A stretch of DNA of 64,000 nucleotides from Hyphomicrobium_A sp963776675 (GTDB taxonomy: Bacteria; Pseudomonadota; Alphaproteobacteria; Rhizobiales; Hyphomicrobiaceae), in contig CAVZNR010000065.1 in the NCBI GenBank assembly GCA_963776675.1, forward strand, positions 62,001 through 126,000, given 5' to 3'. The notes under the pieces are model-generated. The model was not told the origin of the DNA, made no database searches, and worked only from the letters and a program-made list of their open reading frames with translations. Of the stretch, positions 56,606-64,000 are shown piece after piece (position 1 is the stretch's first letter; the number at the start of each line of letters is the position of its first letter). The position numbers and the translations under genes were made by a program.

Positions 56606-58833
56606 TCAGACCATCGAAGAAGATCGTTGACGCGCAACACGGCTGGCGCCCCGACCCCGCTGCAGTTGAGGCGCTGGTCGACGGCCAGCACGGCGATCCG
56701 TTCTCCATCCTCGGGCCGCACAAATGCGACGAGGGCGTATCGGTGCGCGTGCTCGCCCCGTCCGCCGAAGCCGTCGAGGTCGTCGACGGTGAGGGTGGGG
56801 AGGTGCTTACCTCGCTCGAGCGGATGCACGATGGCGGATTTTTCGGCGGCGTGATTCCCGGCGCGGACCTGCCGCTCGACTATCGGCTGCAGTTCAGAAA
56901 AGGAGACGCGCACTGGGAGGCGGACGATCCTTATCGCTATCCCGCCATCCTCGGCGATTTGGATGTCCACCTGCTGGCCGAGGGAAGACATCAACGCCTT
57001 TATGAGAAGCTCGGCGCGCATCCGGTCTGTGTGCAGGACACCGACGGCGTGGCCTTTGCGGTCTGGGCTCCCAATGCGCGCCGCGTCAGCGTGGTCGGTG
57101 ATTTCAATTACTGGGACGGCCGGCGTCATCCCATGCGCAAGCGGCACGAGGCGGGCGTGTGGGAGCTTTTCGTGCCGGGCGTGCCCTACCACGCGGCCTA
57201 CAAGTACGAGATCGTCGACGCAGACGGTGCGCTGCTGCCGCTCAAAACAGACCCGCTGGGCTTCAGTCAGGAGGTGCCGCCGGCCACCGCATCACGCGTG
57301 ACCGGCCTCGTCGAGCACGACTGGCGCGACGGCCGTTGGTTGGAATCACGCGCAGCCATTCAGGATCGCGCGGCGCCGATCTCGATCTACGAGGTGCACC
57401 TGGGCTCGTGGCGCCGCGGCGAGGGCAACGGCTTCTTCTCCTATGACCGACTTGCCGACGAGCTGATCCCCTACGTGCGCGATCTTGGCTTCACGCACAT
57501 CGAGCTGTTGCCGATCAGTGAGCATCCGTTCTCCGGGTCCTGGGGTTATCAACCCATCGGCTTGTTCGCGCCCACCTCCCGCTTCGGTTCGCCGGAGGCG
57601 TTTGCGCGGTTCGTCGATCGCTGCCATGCGGCCGGAATCGGCGTGCTTGTGGATTGGGTACCGGCGCATTTCCCCAGCGATCCGCACGGTCTCTTCCGAT
57701 TCGACGGGACAGCGCTCTACGAGCACGAGGATCCGCGGCTGGGGTTCCACAAGGACTGGAATACTCTGATCTACAACTTCGGGCGCCGGGAGGTTTCCAA
57801 CTTTCTACAATCCAACGCACTTTTCTGGCTCGATCGCTACCATGTCGATGGATTGCGGGTCGATGCCGTCGCCTCCATGCTCTACCTCGACTACAGCCGC
57901 GAGCCCGGCGAGTGGGTCCCGAACGTCCACGGCGGCAGGGAAAACCTCGAGGCCGTGAGCTTCCTGCGTGAAATGAATACCGGCACATATGGGAAGTTTC
58001 CGGGCACGATCACGGTTGCCGAAGAATCGACCGCATGGCCGCAAGTCTCGCGGCCGGTGAGCGGTGGAGGGCTAGGGTTCGGCTACAAATGGAACATGGG
58101 CTGGATGCACGACACGTTATCTTACATTTCGCGTGAGCCCGTGCATCGCGCCTATCATCACAACGAGCTCACCTTCGGTCTCATCTACGCGTTCTCGGAA
58201 AACTTCATTCTGCCTCTCAGTCACGACGAGGTGGTGCATGGCAAGGGTTCGCTTCTAGGCAAGATGCCTGGCGATCGGTGGCAGAAATTTGCCAACCTGC
58301 GCGCTTATCTCGCATTCATGTGGACGCACCCGGGCAAGAAGCTGTTGTTCATGGGCGGAGAGTTCGGTCAGGAGCGCGAATGGAACCATGACCAGTCGCT
58401 GGATTGGCACCTGCTCGCAGACTCGTCGCACCGCGGCGTCCAGTCGCTGGTGCGCGATCTCAACAAGCTTTATCGATCGACGGCGGCGCTGCACAAGCTC
58501 GATTGCGAGCCCAGCGGATTTGAATGGATCGATGGCGGCAATGCGACTCAAAGTGTGCTCTCCTATATCCGACGCGGGAGCGAAAATGATGCGCCGGCGC
58601 TCGTCGTGTGTAATTTTACGCCGGTGGTCCAGCATGGCTTTCGCATCGGCGTTCCCAAAGAGGGGCGTTGGAACGAGCAACTCAACACGGACGCCGCGAC
58701 CTACGGCGGATCGAACGTTGGTAATTTGGGTGGCGTCGAGGCGGAAGAGAAGTCGGAGCACGGACGTCCGTTCTCGATCGAGATCACCGTGCCTCCCCTC
58801 GCAACGGTCGTATTTGTGCACGCCGGCGATTAG
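56602..58833 (+). CDS. glgB: 1,4-alpha-glucan branching enzyme
   Basis: 743 residues, the usual length. Two N-terminal CBM48-type domains (DPFSILGPHKCDEGVSVRVLAP; VAFAVWAPNARRVSVVGDFNYW), then the GH13_9 barrel: ELLPISEHPFSGSWGYQ, nucleophile Asp in GLRVDAVASMLYLDYSR, Glu in ITVAEESTAWP, Asp in LPLSHDEVVHGK. It makes the alpha-1,6 branches in the polymer extended by GlgE. Start overlaps the treS stop; glgX follows after nine bases. Confidence 0.96.
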   Translation: MIRPSKKIVDAQHGWRPDPAAVEALVDGQHGDPFSILGPHKCDEGVSVRVLAPSAEAVEVVDGEGGEVLTSLERMHDGGFFGGVIPGADLPLDYRLQFRKGDAHWEADDPYRYPAILGDLDVHLLAEGRHQRLYEKLGAHPVCVQDTDGVAFAVWAPNARRVSVVGDFNYWDGRRHPMRKRHEAGVWELFVPGVPYHAAYKYEIVDADGALLPLKTDPLGFSQEVPPATASRVTGLVEHDWRDGRWLESRAAIQDRAAPISIYEVHLGSWRRGEGNGFFSYDRLADELIPYVRDLGFTHIELLPISEHPFSGSWGYQPIGLFAPTSRFGSPEAFARFVDRCHAAGIGVLVDWVPAHFPSDPHGLFRFDGTALYEHEDPRLGFHKDWNTLIYNFGRREVSNFLQSNALFWLDRYHVDGLRVDAVASMLYLDYSREPGEWVPNVHGGRENLEAVSFLREMNTGTYGKFPGTITVAEESTAWPQVSRPVSGGGLGFGYKWNMGWMHDTLSYISREPVHRAYHHNELTFGLIYAFSENFILPLSHDEVVHGKGSLLGKMPGDRWQKFANLRAYLAFMWTHPGKKLLFMGGEFGQEREWNHDQSLDWHLLADSSHRGVQSLVRDLNKLYRSTAALHKLDCEPSGFEWIDGGNATQSVLSYIRRGSENDAPALVVCNFTPVVQHGFRIGVPKEGRWNEQLNTDAATYGGSNVGNLGGVEAEEKSEHGRPFSIEITVPPLATVVFVHAGD

Positions 58834-58842
58834 AGGTAGCGC

Positions 58843-60954
58843 ATGAGCCGGGGCGTCTTCGACGTGGAGCCTGGGCTCCCCTATCCGCGAGGGGCTACCT
58901 ATGACGGGCAGGGCGTCAATTTCGCCGTGTTCTCCGAGAATGCCGAGGCGATAGAAGTCTGCCTCTTCGACAGCGACGGCATTCGCGAGACTGTGCGCAT
59001 CAAGCTTCCCGAGTACACCGACGAGGTCTACCACGGCTACGTGCGCGGTATCGGGCCGGGTCAGCTTTACGGTCTGCGTGTCTACGGACCCTACGCGCCG
59101 GAAGAGGGCCACCGCTTCAATCCCAACAAACTGCTGCTCGACCCTTTTGCCAAGGAGCTGCACGGCCGCATCGTGTGGCACGACGCGCTGTTCGGATATC
59201 GCATCGGCTCCAAAAAGGCGGACCTCTCCTTCGATACGCGCGATTCGGCGCGGTACATGCCCAAGTGCGTCGTCGTTGAGGCCGAGAGCCGCTGGATGCC
59301 GTCGTTTCCCTGGCGCAACGAACAGCGCCCCGAGGTGCACTGGGCCGACACCATTATCTACGAAGCGCACATCAAGGGACTGACGATCGCCAATCCGAAA
59401 GTGCCGGCCAAGCTGCGCGGTACCTTCGCAGGCCTCGCGCATGCGCGGGGGATCGAGCATCTCGTCAAGCTCGGCGTCACGGCTATAGAGCTGCAGCCCG
59501 TGCAGGCGTTCTTCGATGACCGGTATCTCGTGGAGAAAGGTCTCAAGAACTACTGGGGCTACAACACGATCTGCTTTTTTGCGCCGGCGCCCCGCTACAC
59601 GTCGAACGGCGGCGACGTCAGCGAGATCCGCCACATGGTGCACCGCCTGCACGAGGCGGGCATCGAGGTGATCCTGGATGTGGTCTACAACCACACCGCC
59701 GAGGGCAGCCACCTCGGACCGACGCTTTCCTTCCGCGGCATCGACAACGCCAGCTACTACATGCTGGCGGACGACAAGCGCTACTATTACGACACCACCG
59801 GCTGCGGCAACACGATCAACCAGTTCCATCCCCGCGTGCTGCAGATGATCATGGATTCGCTGCGCTACTGGGCGCAGGAATGTCACGTCGATGGCTTCCG
59901 CTTCGATCTTGCAAGCTCGTTGGGGCGCGAACGCCGGGAGTTCGAGGGCAACGCCCGCTTCTTCGACGCCGTGCTGCAGGACCCGACGCTGTCGCAGCTC
60001 AAGCTGATTGCTGAGCCTTGGGACGTGGGTGCCGGCGGTTATCGCCTCGGCGGATTCCCGCCGGGGTGGTCGGAATGGAACGGCCGCTACCGCGACGATA
60101 TCCGCAGCTATTGGAAGGGCGACAACGACGTCCTGCCCAAGATCGCGAGCGGCATGCTGGGCTCGGCGGACATCTTCGACCGGCGCGGACGCAGGCCGTG
60201 GTCGAGCGTCAATTTCGTCACCGCTCACGACGGCTTCACGCTGGCTGATCTGGTCTCCTACGACCACAAGCACAACGAGGCCAACAAGGAGGACAACCGC
60301 GACGGCCACGACGACAATCGCAGCTGGAACTGCGGTGCCGAAGGCTCGACGGACGATCCCGCAATCCTGGAACTGCGCGAGCGTATGCGGCGAAATTTGA
60401 TGGCAACGCTGCTGCTGTCCCAGGGAACGCCGATGATCCTCATGGGCGACGAGCTCGGTCGCACGCAGGGCGGCAACAACAATGCCTATTGCCAAGACAA
60501 CGAGACGTCATGGCTCAACTGGAGCGGCATCGGCCCGAGGGACGAGGAGTTCTTATCCTTTACGTCGGGGCTGATCGCTTTGCGCAAGCGCTTGCCGCTG
60601 ATCCGAGGCACGCGATTTCTTCACGGCGATACGGTGGCATCCGACGGAACCAAGGATATTACCTGGTACCGCCCAGACGGCGACGAGATGGCAGCCGAGG
60701 ACTGGAACAACGGGCTGTCGAAGTGCATTGGCGTCATGCTGAGCGCACCGGATGTTCGCCCTCTGCTCATTCTCATGAATGCCCACTACGAGGACATCGA
60801 GTTCAAGCTGGCACCGCTTAAGCGGATCTCGGGCTGGCAGCTGCTCGTCGATACCGCACGCGGCGTGATCGAGCCGAATGATCCACCTTTGAAGTCGGCG
60901 AGTGTGCTGCACGTGCCGGCGCGCACGCTCCTCCTCCTCGAGGCGGAGAGCTGA
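58843..60954 (+). CDS. glgX: Glycogen debranching enzyme
   Basis: 703 residues, GH13_11. Lead-in YPRGATYDGQGVNFAVFSENA; barrel motifs VILDVVYNHTAEG, GFRFDLASSLGRE (nucleophile), LIAEPWDVGAGGY (acid) and VTAHDGFTLADLVSYDHKHN. It removes alpha-1,6 branches, releasing malto-oligosaccharides for TreY/TreZ or MalQ. Stop overlaps the treZ start (TGATG). Confidence 0.95.
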   Translation: MSRGVFDVEPGLPYPRGATYDGQGVNFAVFSENAEAIEVCLFDSDGIRETVRIKLPEYTDEVYHGYVRGIGPGQLYGLRVYGPYAPEEGHRFNPNKLLLDPFAKELHGRIVWHDALFGYRIGSKKADLSFDTRDSARYMPKCVVVEAESRWMPSFPWRNEQRPEVHWADTIIYEAHIKGLTIANPKVPAKLRGTFAGLAHARGIEHLVKLGVTAIELQPVQAFFDDRYLVEKGLKNYWGYNTICFFAPAPRYTSNGGDVSEIRHMVHRLHEAGIEVILDVVYNHTAEGSHLGPTLSFRGIDNASYYMLADDKRYYYDTTGCGNTINQFHPRVLQMIMDSLRYWAQECHVDGFRFDLASSLGRERREFEGNARFFDAVLQDPTLSQLKLIAEPWDVGAGGYRLGGFPPGWSEWNGRYRDDIRSYWKGDNDVLPKIASGMLGSADIFDRRGRRPWSSVNFVTAHDGFTLADLVSYDHKHNEANKEDNRDGHDDNRSWNCGAEGSTDDPAILELRERMRRNLMATLLLSQGTPMILMGDELGRTQGGNNNAYCQDNETSWLNWSGIGPRDEEFLSFTSGLIALRKRLPLIRGTRFLHGDTVASDGTKDITWYRPDGDEMAAEDWNNGLSKCIGVMLSAPDVRPLLILMNAHYEDIEFKLAPLKRISGWQLLVDTARGVIEPNDPPLKSASVLHVPARTLLLLEAES

Positions 60955-62780
60955 TGGGCGCGCGCTATGCCCTTGAGCGCACGTGGGGCGCTGAGGTCGT
61001 CGAAGGTGGTGCGCGCTTTCGTCTGTGGGCTCCGTCGGTCGATCGGCTATCGCTTCTCACCGTTCCGAGCGGCGTTGCTCTGCCCATGGAGCGATCGGCG
61101 GATGGCTGGTTTGAGCTGACGACCAACGAGGTCGAAATCGGCGGTAGCTATCTGTTCCAGCTCCCAAACGGCATGCGCGTGCCCGATCCCGCCGCGCGCG
61201 CGCAGCGCCGCGATGTGCACGGCCCCTCCAAGCTGATCGATCCGCGCGCCTATGAGTGGAAATGCGCAGACTGGCGCGGGCGGCCTTGGGAAGAGGCGGT
61301 CATCTACGAGCTGCACACGGGCACGTTCACGCCCGAAGGCACATTTGCCGGCATCGAGAGCAAGCTGGACGCACTCGTCGAGCTCGGTGTCACGGTTGTC
61401 GAGCTCATGCCGGTGGCCCAGTTCGGGGGCAACAGGGGATGGGGCTACGACGGTGTCCTCATGTATGCGCCCCACGTCGCCTACGGCGGCCCCGATCAGC
61501 TCAAGCACCTGATCGACGCGGCGCACGAGCGTGGCCTCATGGTCTTCCTCGACGTGGTCTACAATCACTTCGGCCCGGACGGAAACTACCTCCACACCTA
61601 TGCGGCCGACTTCTTCAATCCCGGCCGTCATACGCCGTGGGGCATCGCGATCGCCTATGACCGCGCGCCCGTTCGCGCCTTTTTCATAGAGAACGCGCTC
61701 TATTGGCTGGAGGAGTACCGTTTCGATGGCTTGCGTCTCGACGCCATCGACCAGATCCGCGACGACAGTGTGCCCTCGCTACTGGAGGAGATGGCGATCA
61801 CCGTGCAGAAACGCATCACGGACCGCCATGTGCACCTGACCACCGAGGACGACCGCAACGTTGCCTTTCTACTCGAGCGCGCAAACGGCGTCCCCAAGCT
61901 CTACGCCGGAGAGTGGAACGACGACTTTCATCACGTGGCCCACGTCATTGCGACGGGCGAGGCCGACGGCTACTACCAGGACTACACGGATGGCCCTGTG
62001 GCCAAGCTCGCTCGCTCGCTCAGCGAAGGTTTTGTCTACCAGGGCGAACCCTCGCCCTTCCGCGACGGCAGCAAGCGTGGCGAGCCGAGCGCCGGGTTGC
62101 CGCCAACCGCCTTCATCGACTGCCTGCAGAACCACGACCAAGTCGGCAACCGTGCCTTTGGTGAGCGCCTCGGCTCGTTGACCTCGCCGCACCTGATGGA
62201 GGCACTCACCGCAGTTCTATTGCTCAGCCCCTCCATTCCGCTGCTGTTCATGGGCGAGGAGTGGGGTGAGACGCACCCATTCTGCTTCTTCACGGATTTT
62301 CATGGCGAGCTGGCGCGGCAGGTGCGTGAGGGACGGCGCAACGAGTTCGGTAGATGGGAGGCGTTTCGGGACCCCAAGAACCGCGAGCGTATCCCGGATC
62401 CCAACGCGCTCAGCACCTTCGAGGCCTCGAAGCTCGATTGGAGCGAGACGGCGCAATCTCCGCACCGGGAGCGGCTTGCGCTCACCACGCGCCTGCTCGC
62501 GATCCGCGCCCGGGAGATTGTACCTCGCCTCGCCGGCGTCGAGGGCCAGGCCGGCACGGTGCTTGCCGCCGAGCATGGCGGGCTCGCCGTTGTCTGGCGC
62601 CTTGGCGACGGCGGCGACCTCGCAATGATGGCAAGTCTCGGCGACGAAGCGTGGAACGTGCCGGAGGGCGCGCACACGGAAGGGCGGCTCATCTATGAAA
62701 GCGCGGACGGCTGCGATGCCGCTCTGGAGGCAGGCAAGCTGCCGCCCTGGTCGGTGGTCGTGCGTGTCAGGGAGTCTTAA
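60954..62780 (+). CDS. treZ: Malto-oligosyltrehalose trehalohydrolase
   Basis: 608 residues, GH13_10. N-terminal domain (GGARFRLWAPSVDRLSLL), then YELHTGTFTPEGTFAGIESK, ELMPVAQFGGNRGWGYDGV, nucleophile in GLRLDAIDQIRDD, Glu in HLTTEDDRN, Asp in CLQNHDQVGNRAFG. It releases free trehalose from malto-oligosyl trehalose made by TreY. treY is not seen here and may lie beyond malQ. The stop TAA overlaps the malQ ATG by one base. Confidence 0.94.
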   Translation: MGARYALERTWGAEVVEGGARFRLWAPSVDRLSLLTVPSGVALPMERSADGWFELTTNEVEIGGSYLFQLPNGMRVPDPAARAQRRDVHGPSKLIDPRAYEWKCADWRGRPWEEAVIYELHTGTFTPEGTFAGIESKLDALVELGVTVVELMPVAQFGGNRGWGYDGVLMYAPHVAYGGPDQLKHLIDAAHERGLMVFLDVVYNHFGPDGNYLHTYAADFFNPGRHTPWGIAIAYDRAPVRAFFIENALYWLEEYRFDGLRLDAIDQIRDDSVPSLLEEMAITVQKRITDRHVHLTTEDDRNVAFLLERANGVPKLYAGEWNDDFHHVAHVIATGEADGYYQDYTDGPVAKLARSLSEGFVYQGEPSPFRDGSKRGEPSAGLPPTAFIDCLQNHDQVGNRAFGERLGSLTSPHLMEALTAVLLLSPSIPLLFMGEEWGETHPFCFFTDFHGELARQVREGRRNEFGRWEAFRDPKNRERIPDPNALSTFEASKLDWSETAQSPHRERLALTTRLLAIRAREIVPRLAGVEGQAGTVLAAEHGGLAVVWRLGDGGDLAMMASLGDEAWNVPEGAHTEGRLIYESADGCDAALEAGKLPPWSVVVRVRES

Positions 62781-64000
62781 TGAGCGAGGCCCTCGACAGG
62801 CTTGCGGCAGCTTATGGCGTCGAGCCCAGCTACATCAGCGAGCGCGGCGAGACCTGCGTTGCCAGCGACGCGACGAAGCGCGAAATCCTGCGCGCGATGG
62901 GCGTCGCGGTCGATAGCGACGCGGAGCTTGCGCAGAGCCTCGCAATTGCGCCTGGGCCCGATCGAAATGATGGCGGGGTCCCTAGCGATACACCTTGCTT
63001 CATGCCCGACTGGCTCGCGGGCGGGCGCATCTGGGGCGTGACATGCCAACTCTACGGAGTGCGCTCCTCGCGCAACGCAGGGATTGGCGATTTTGAGGAT
63101 CTCGCGCAGCTGGCCGAGCTGGCAGCGAAAGCCGGCGCCGACTTCATCGGGGTGAATCCTCTGCACGCGCTGTTCTTTGCTGAGGCGGAGCGCTACAGCC
63201 CCTATGCCCCCTCGAGTCGGCTGTTCCTCAACCCGTTCTACATTGCGGTCGATCGTCTGCCCGGCGCCCAAGCTGGCCGCGAGACGCCGGGCGCGCGGTC
63301 TGCGCGTGCCTCGGCGCTTGTCGACTATCCGCAGGTCGCGCACCTCAAGCGACGCGCCTTCGAGCACGCCTACGATGCTTTTTGTGACTCCCGCGCCCGC
63401 GCCGGAAAAGGCGACATGCGGGACTTCAATGGTTTTTGCGCGGAGCGCGGAAGCACGCTTCACAGGTTCGCGCTCTATGAAGCGCTGTCGGAAGCGCTCG
63501 TGGCGCGTGGGCACTACAGCGGTTGGCATACCTGGCCAGCGTCTTATCGCAAACACGACAGTCATGCGGTGCGCCGTTTCGAGCGGGAAAACGAGGAGCG
63601 GATCACGTTTCACAAGTGGCTGCAGTGGGTTGCTGAGACGCAGCTCAGGCAAGCGCAGGAGCGGGCCATTGCCGCCGGGATGCGCATCGGTCTCTACCTC
63701 GACCTGGCAGTGGGCGTCGCGCCGGACGGAGCCGACACCTGGGCGCAGCCGGGAATCGTGGTCGATGGGGCACGTGTCGGCTGCCCACCCGACATGTTCA
63801 ATGATAACGGGCAGGACTGGGGGCTGGCGCCTCTGTCACCGGCGGCGCTCAAGGGCAGAGACTTCGCGCCCTTCGTGGCCATGCTGCGCGCGCTCATGCG
63901 CAATGCAGGCGCCGTCCGCATCGATCACGCCATGGGCTTAACGCGGCTTTATTGGATCCCGGGCAATGTTCGCGCCACGGAGGGAGCCTATGTGCGCTTT
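62780..64000 (+). CDS. malQ: 4-alpha-glucanotransferase, cut by window edge
   Basis: GH77 amylomaltase; the 407 residues present run to the window end with no stop. Seen: GRIWGVTCQLYGVRSSRNAG and GIGDFEDLAQLAELAAKAGADFIGVNPLHALF at the start of the barrel, then YSPYAPSSRLFLNPFYIAVD, YLDLAVGVAPDGADTW, PPDMFNDNGQDWGL and VRIDHAMGLTRLYWIP, which contains a conserved active-site Asp. The acid/base Glu lies beyond the edge. It rearranges malto-oligosaccharides, which complements GlgX and TreZ. ATG overlaps the treZ stop. Confidence 0.93.
   Translation, partial: MSEALDRLAAAYGVEPSYISERGETCVASDATKREILRAMGVAVDSDAELAQSLAIAPGPDRNDGGVPSDTPCFMPDWLAGGRIWGVTCQLYGVRSSRNAGIGDFEDLAQLAELAAKAGADFIGVNPLHALFFAEAERYSPYAPSSRLFLNPFYIAVDRLPGAQAGRETPGARSARASALVDYPQVAHLKRRAFEHAYDAFCDSRARAGKGDMRDFNGFCAERGSTLHRFALYEALSEALVARGHYSGWHTWPASYRKHDSHAVRRFERENEERITFHKWLQWVAETQLRQAQERAIAAGMRIGLYLDLAVGVAPDGADTWAQPGIVVDGARVGCPPDMFNDNGQDWGLAPLSPAALKGRDFAPFVAMLRALMRNAGAVRIDHAMGLTRLYWIPGNVRATEGAYVRF

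Noticed and set aside
58255..60495. Long open frame (746 codons) antisense to glgB and glgX
   Set aside because: Composition is typical of antisense shadow; glgB and glgX motifs on the plus strand are complete.

Overview
The window is GC-rich chromosomal DNA from an alphaproteobacterium, most probably of the Hyphomicrobiales (Rhizobiales). The evidence is the gene content. There is a CarD regulator next to fdxA and an S4-domain gene, a bioBFDA operon ending in bioZ, DUF1178, DUF4186 and DUF1488 genes, a LutABC set, and an NAD-dependent formate dehydrogenase. The species cannot be named from the sequence alone. No prophage, insertion sequence, plasmid module or CRISPR array was seen.

Layout. 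0.2-6.8 kb: DUF3108 protein, Suv3-like helicase, S4 RNA-binding protein, ferredoxin FdxA and CarD. 6.8-9.4 kb, minus strand: a secreted nuclease and a broken RTX protein. 9.7-12.8 kb: tRNA-Arg and lutABC. 12.8-17.2 kb, minus strand: a putative operon of a small protein, a membrane Sel1-like protein and two dynamin-like GTPases, the second one broken. 17.6-24.3 kb: amtB, idi, DUF4186, mutT, a methyltransferase, comF, grxC, a nitrilase-family hydrolase and DUF1178. 24.6-31.0 kb: a HutC-type GntR regulator divergent from bioBFDAZ. 31.0-33.6 kb, minus strand: FNT channel, slipin and two abutting tRNA-like genes. 33.9-42.2 kb: opgC, SGNH hydrolase, GMC oxidoreductase, formate dehydrogenase, alpha/beta hydrolase, and an AraC regulator facing a Tat-exported MBL hydrolase. 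42.5-49.4 kb: rpsU, several small conserved-looking proteins, an lpxD, cspA, a DEAD-box helicase and a fatty acid desaturase. 49.5-64 kb: otsA followed by glgE, treS-maltokinase, glgB, glgX, treZ and malQ (cut by the window edge), which link trehalose to alpha-glucan.

How genes work together. BioZ, BioF, BioA, BioD and BioB cover biotin synthesis from a glutaryl-derived primer. The last 15 kb encode the trehalose to maltose to maltose-1-phosphate to branched glucan route, plus debranching and return to trehalose. The cspA, DEAD-box, desaturase and trehalose genes lie close together and suggest a cold or osmotic stress neighbourhood.

A caution for any reader: at least six genes carry single-base frame breaks (helicase, RTX protein twice, second dynamin-like GTPase, bioD, bioA, and a small gene at 43.5 kb). 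A tRNA-Lys acceptor also looks one base too long. Several breaks sit in short homopolymers, so assembly error is the simplest explanation, but real decay is not excluded. No clearly new system is proven. The best candidates for a second look are the dynamin-like GTPase operon, the histone-like tail on CarD, the aberrant tRNA pair, and the possible structured leader before bioB.
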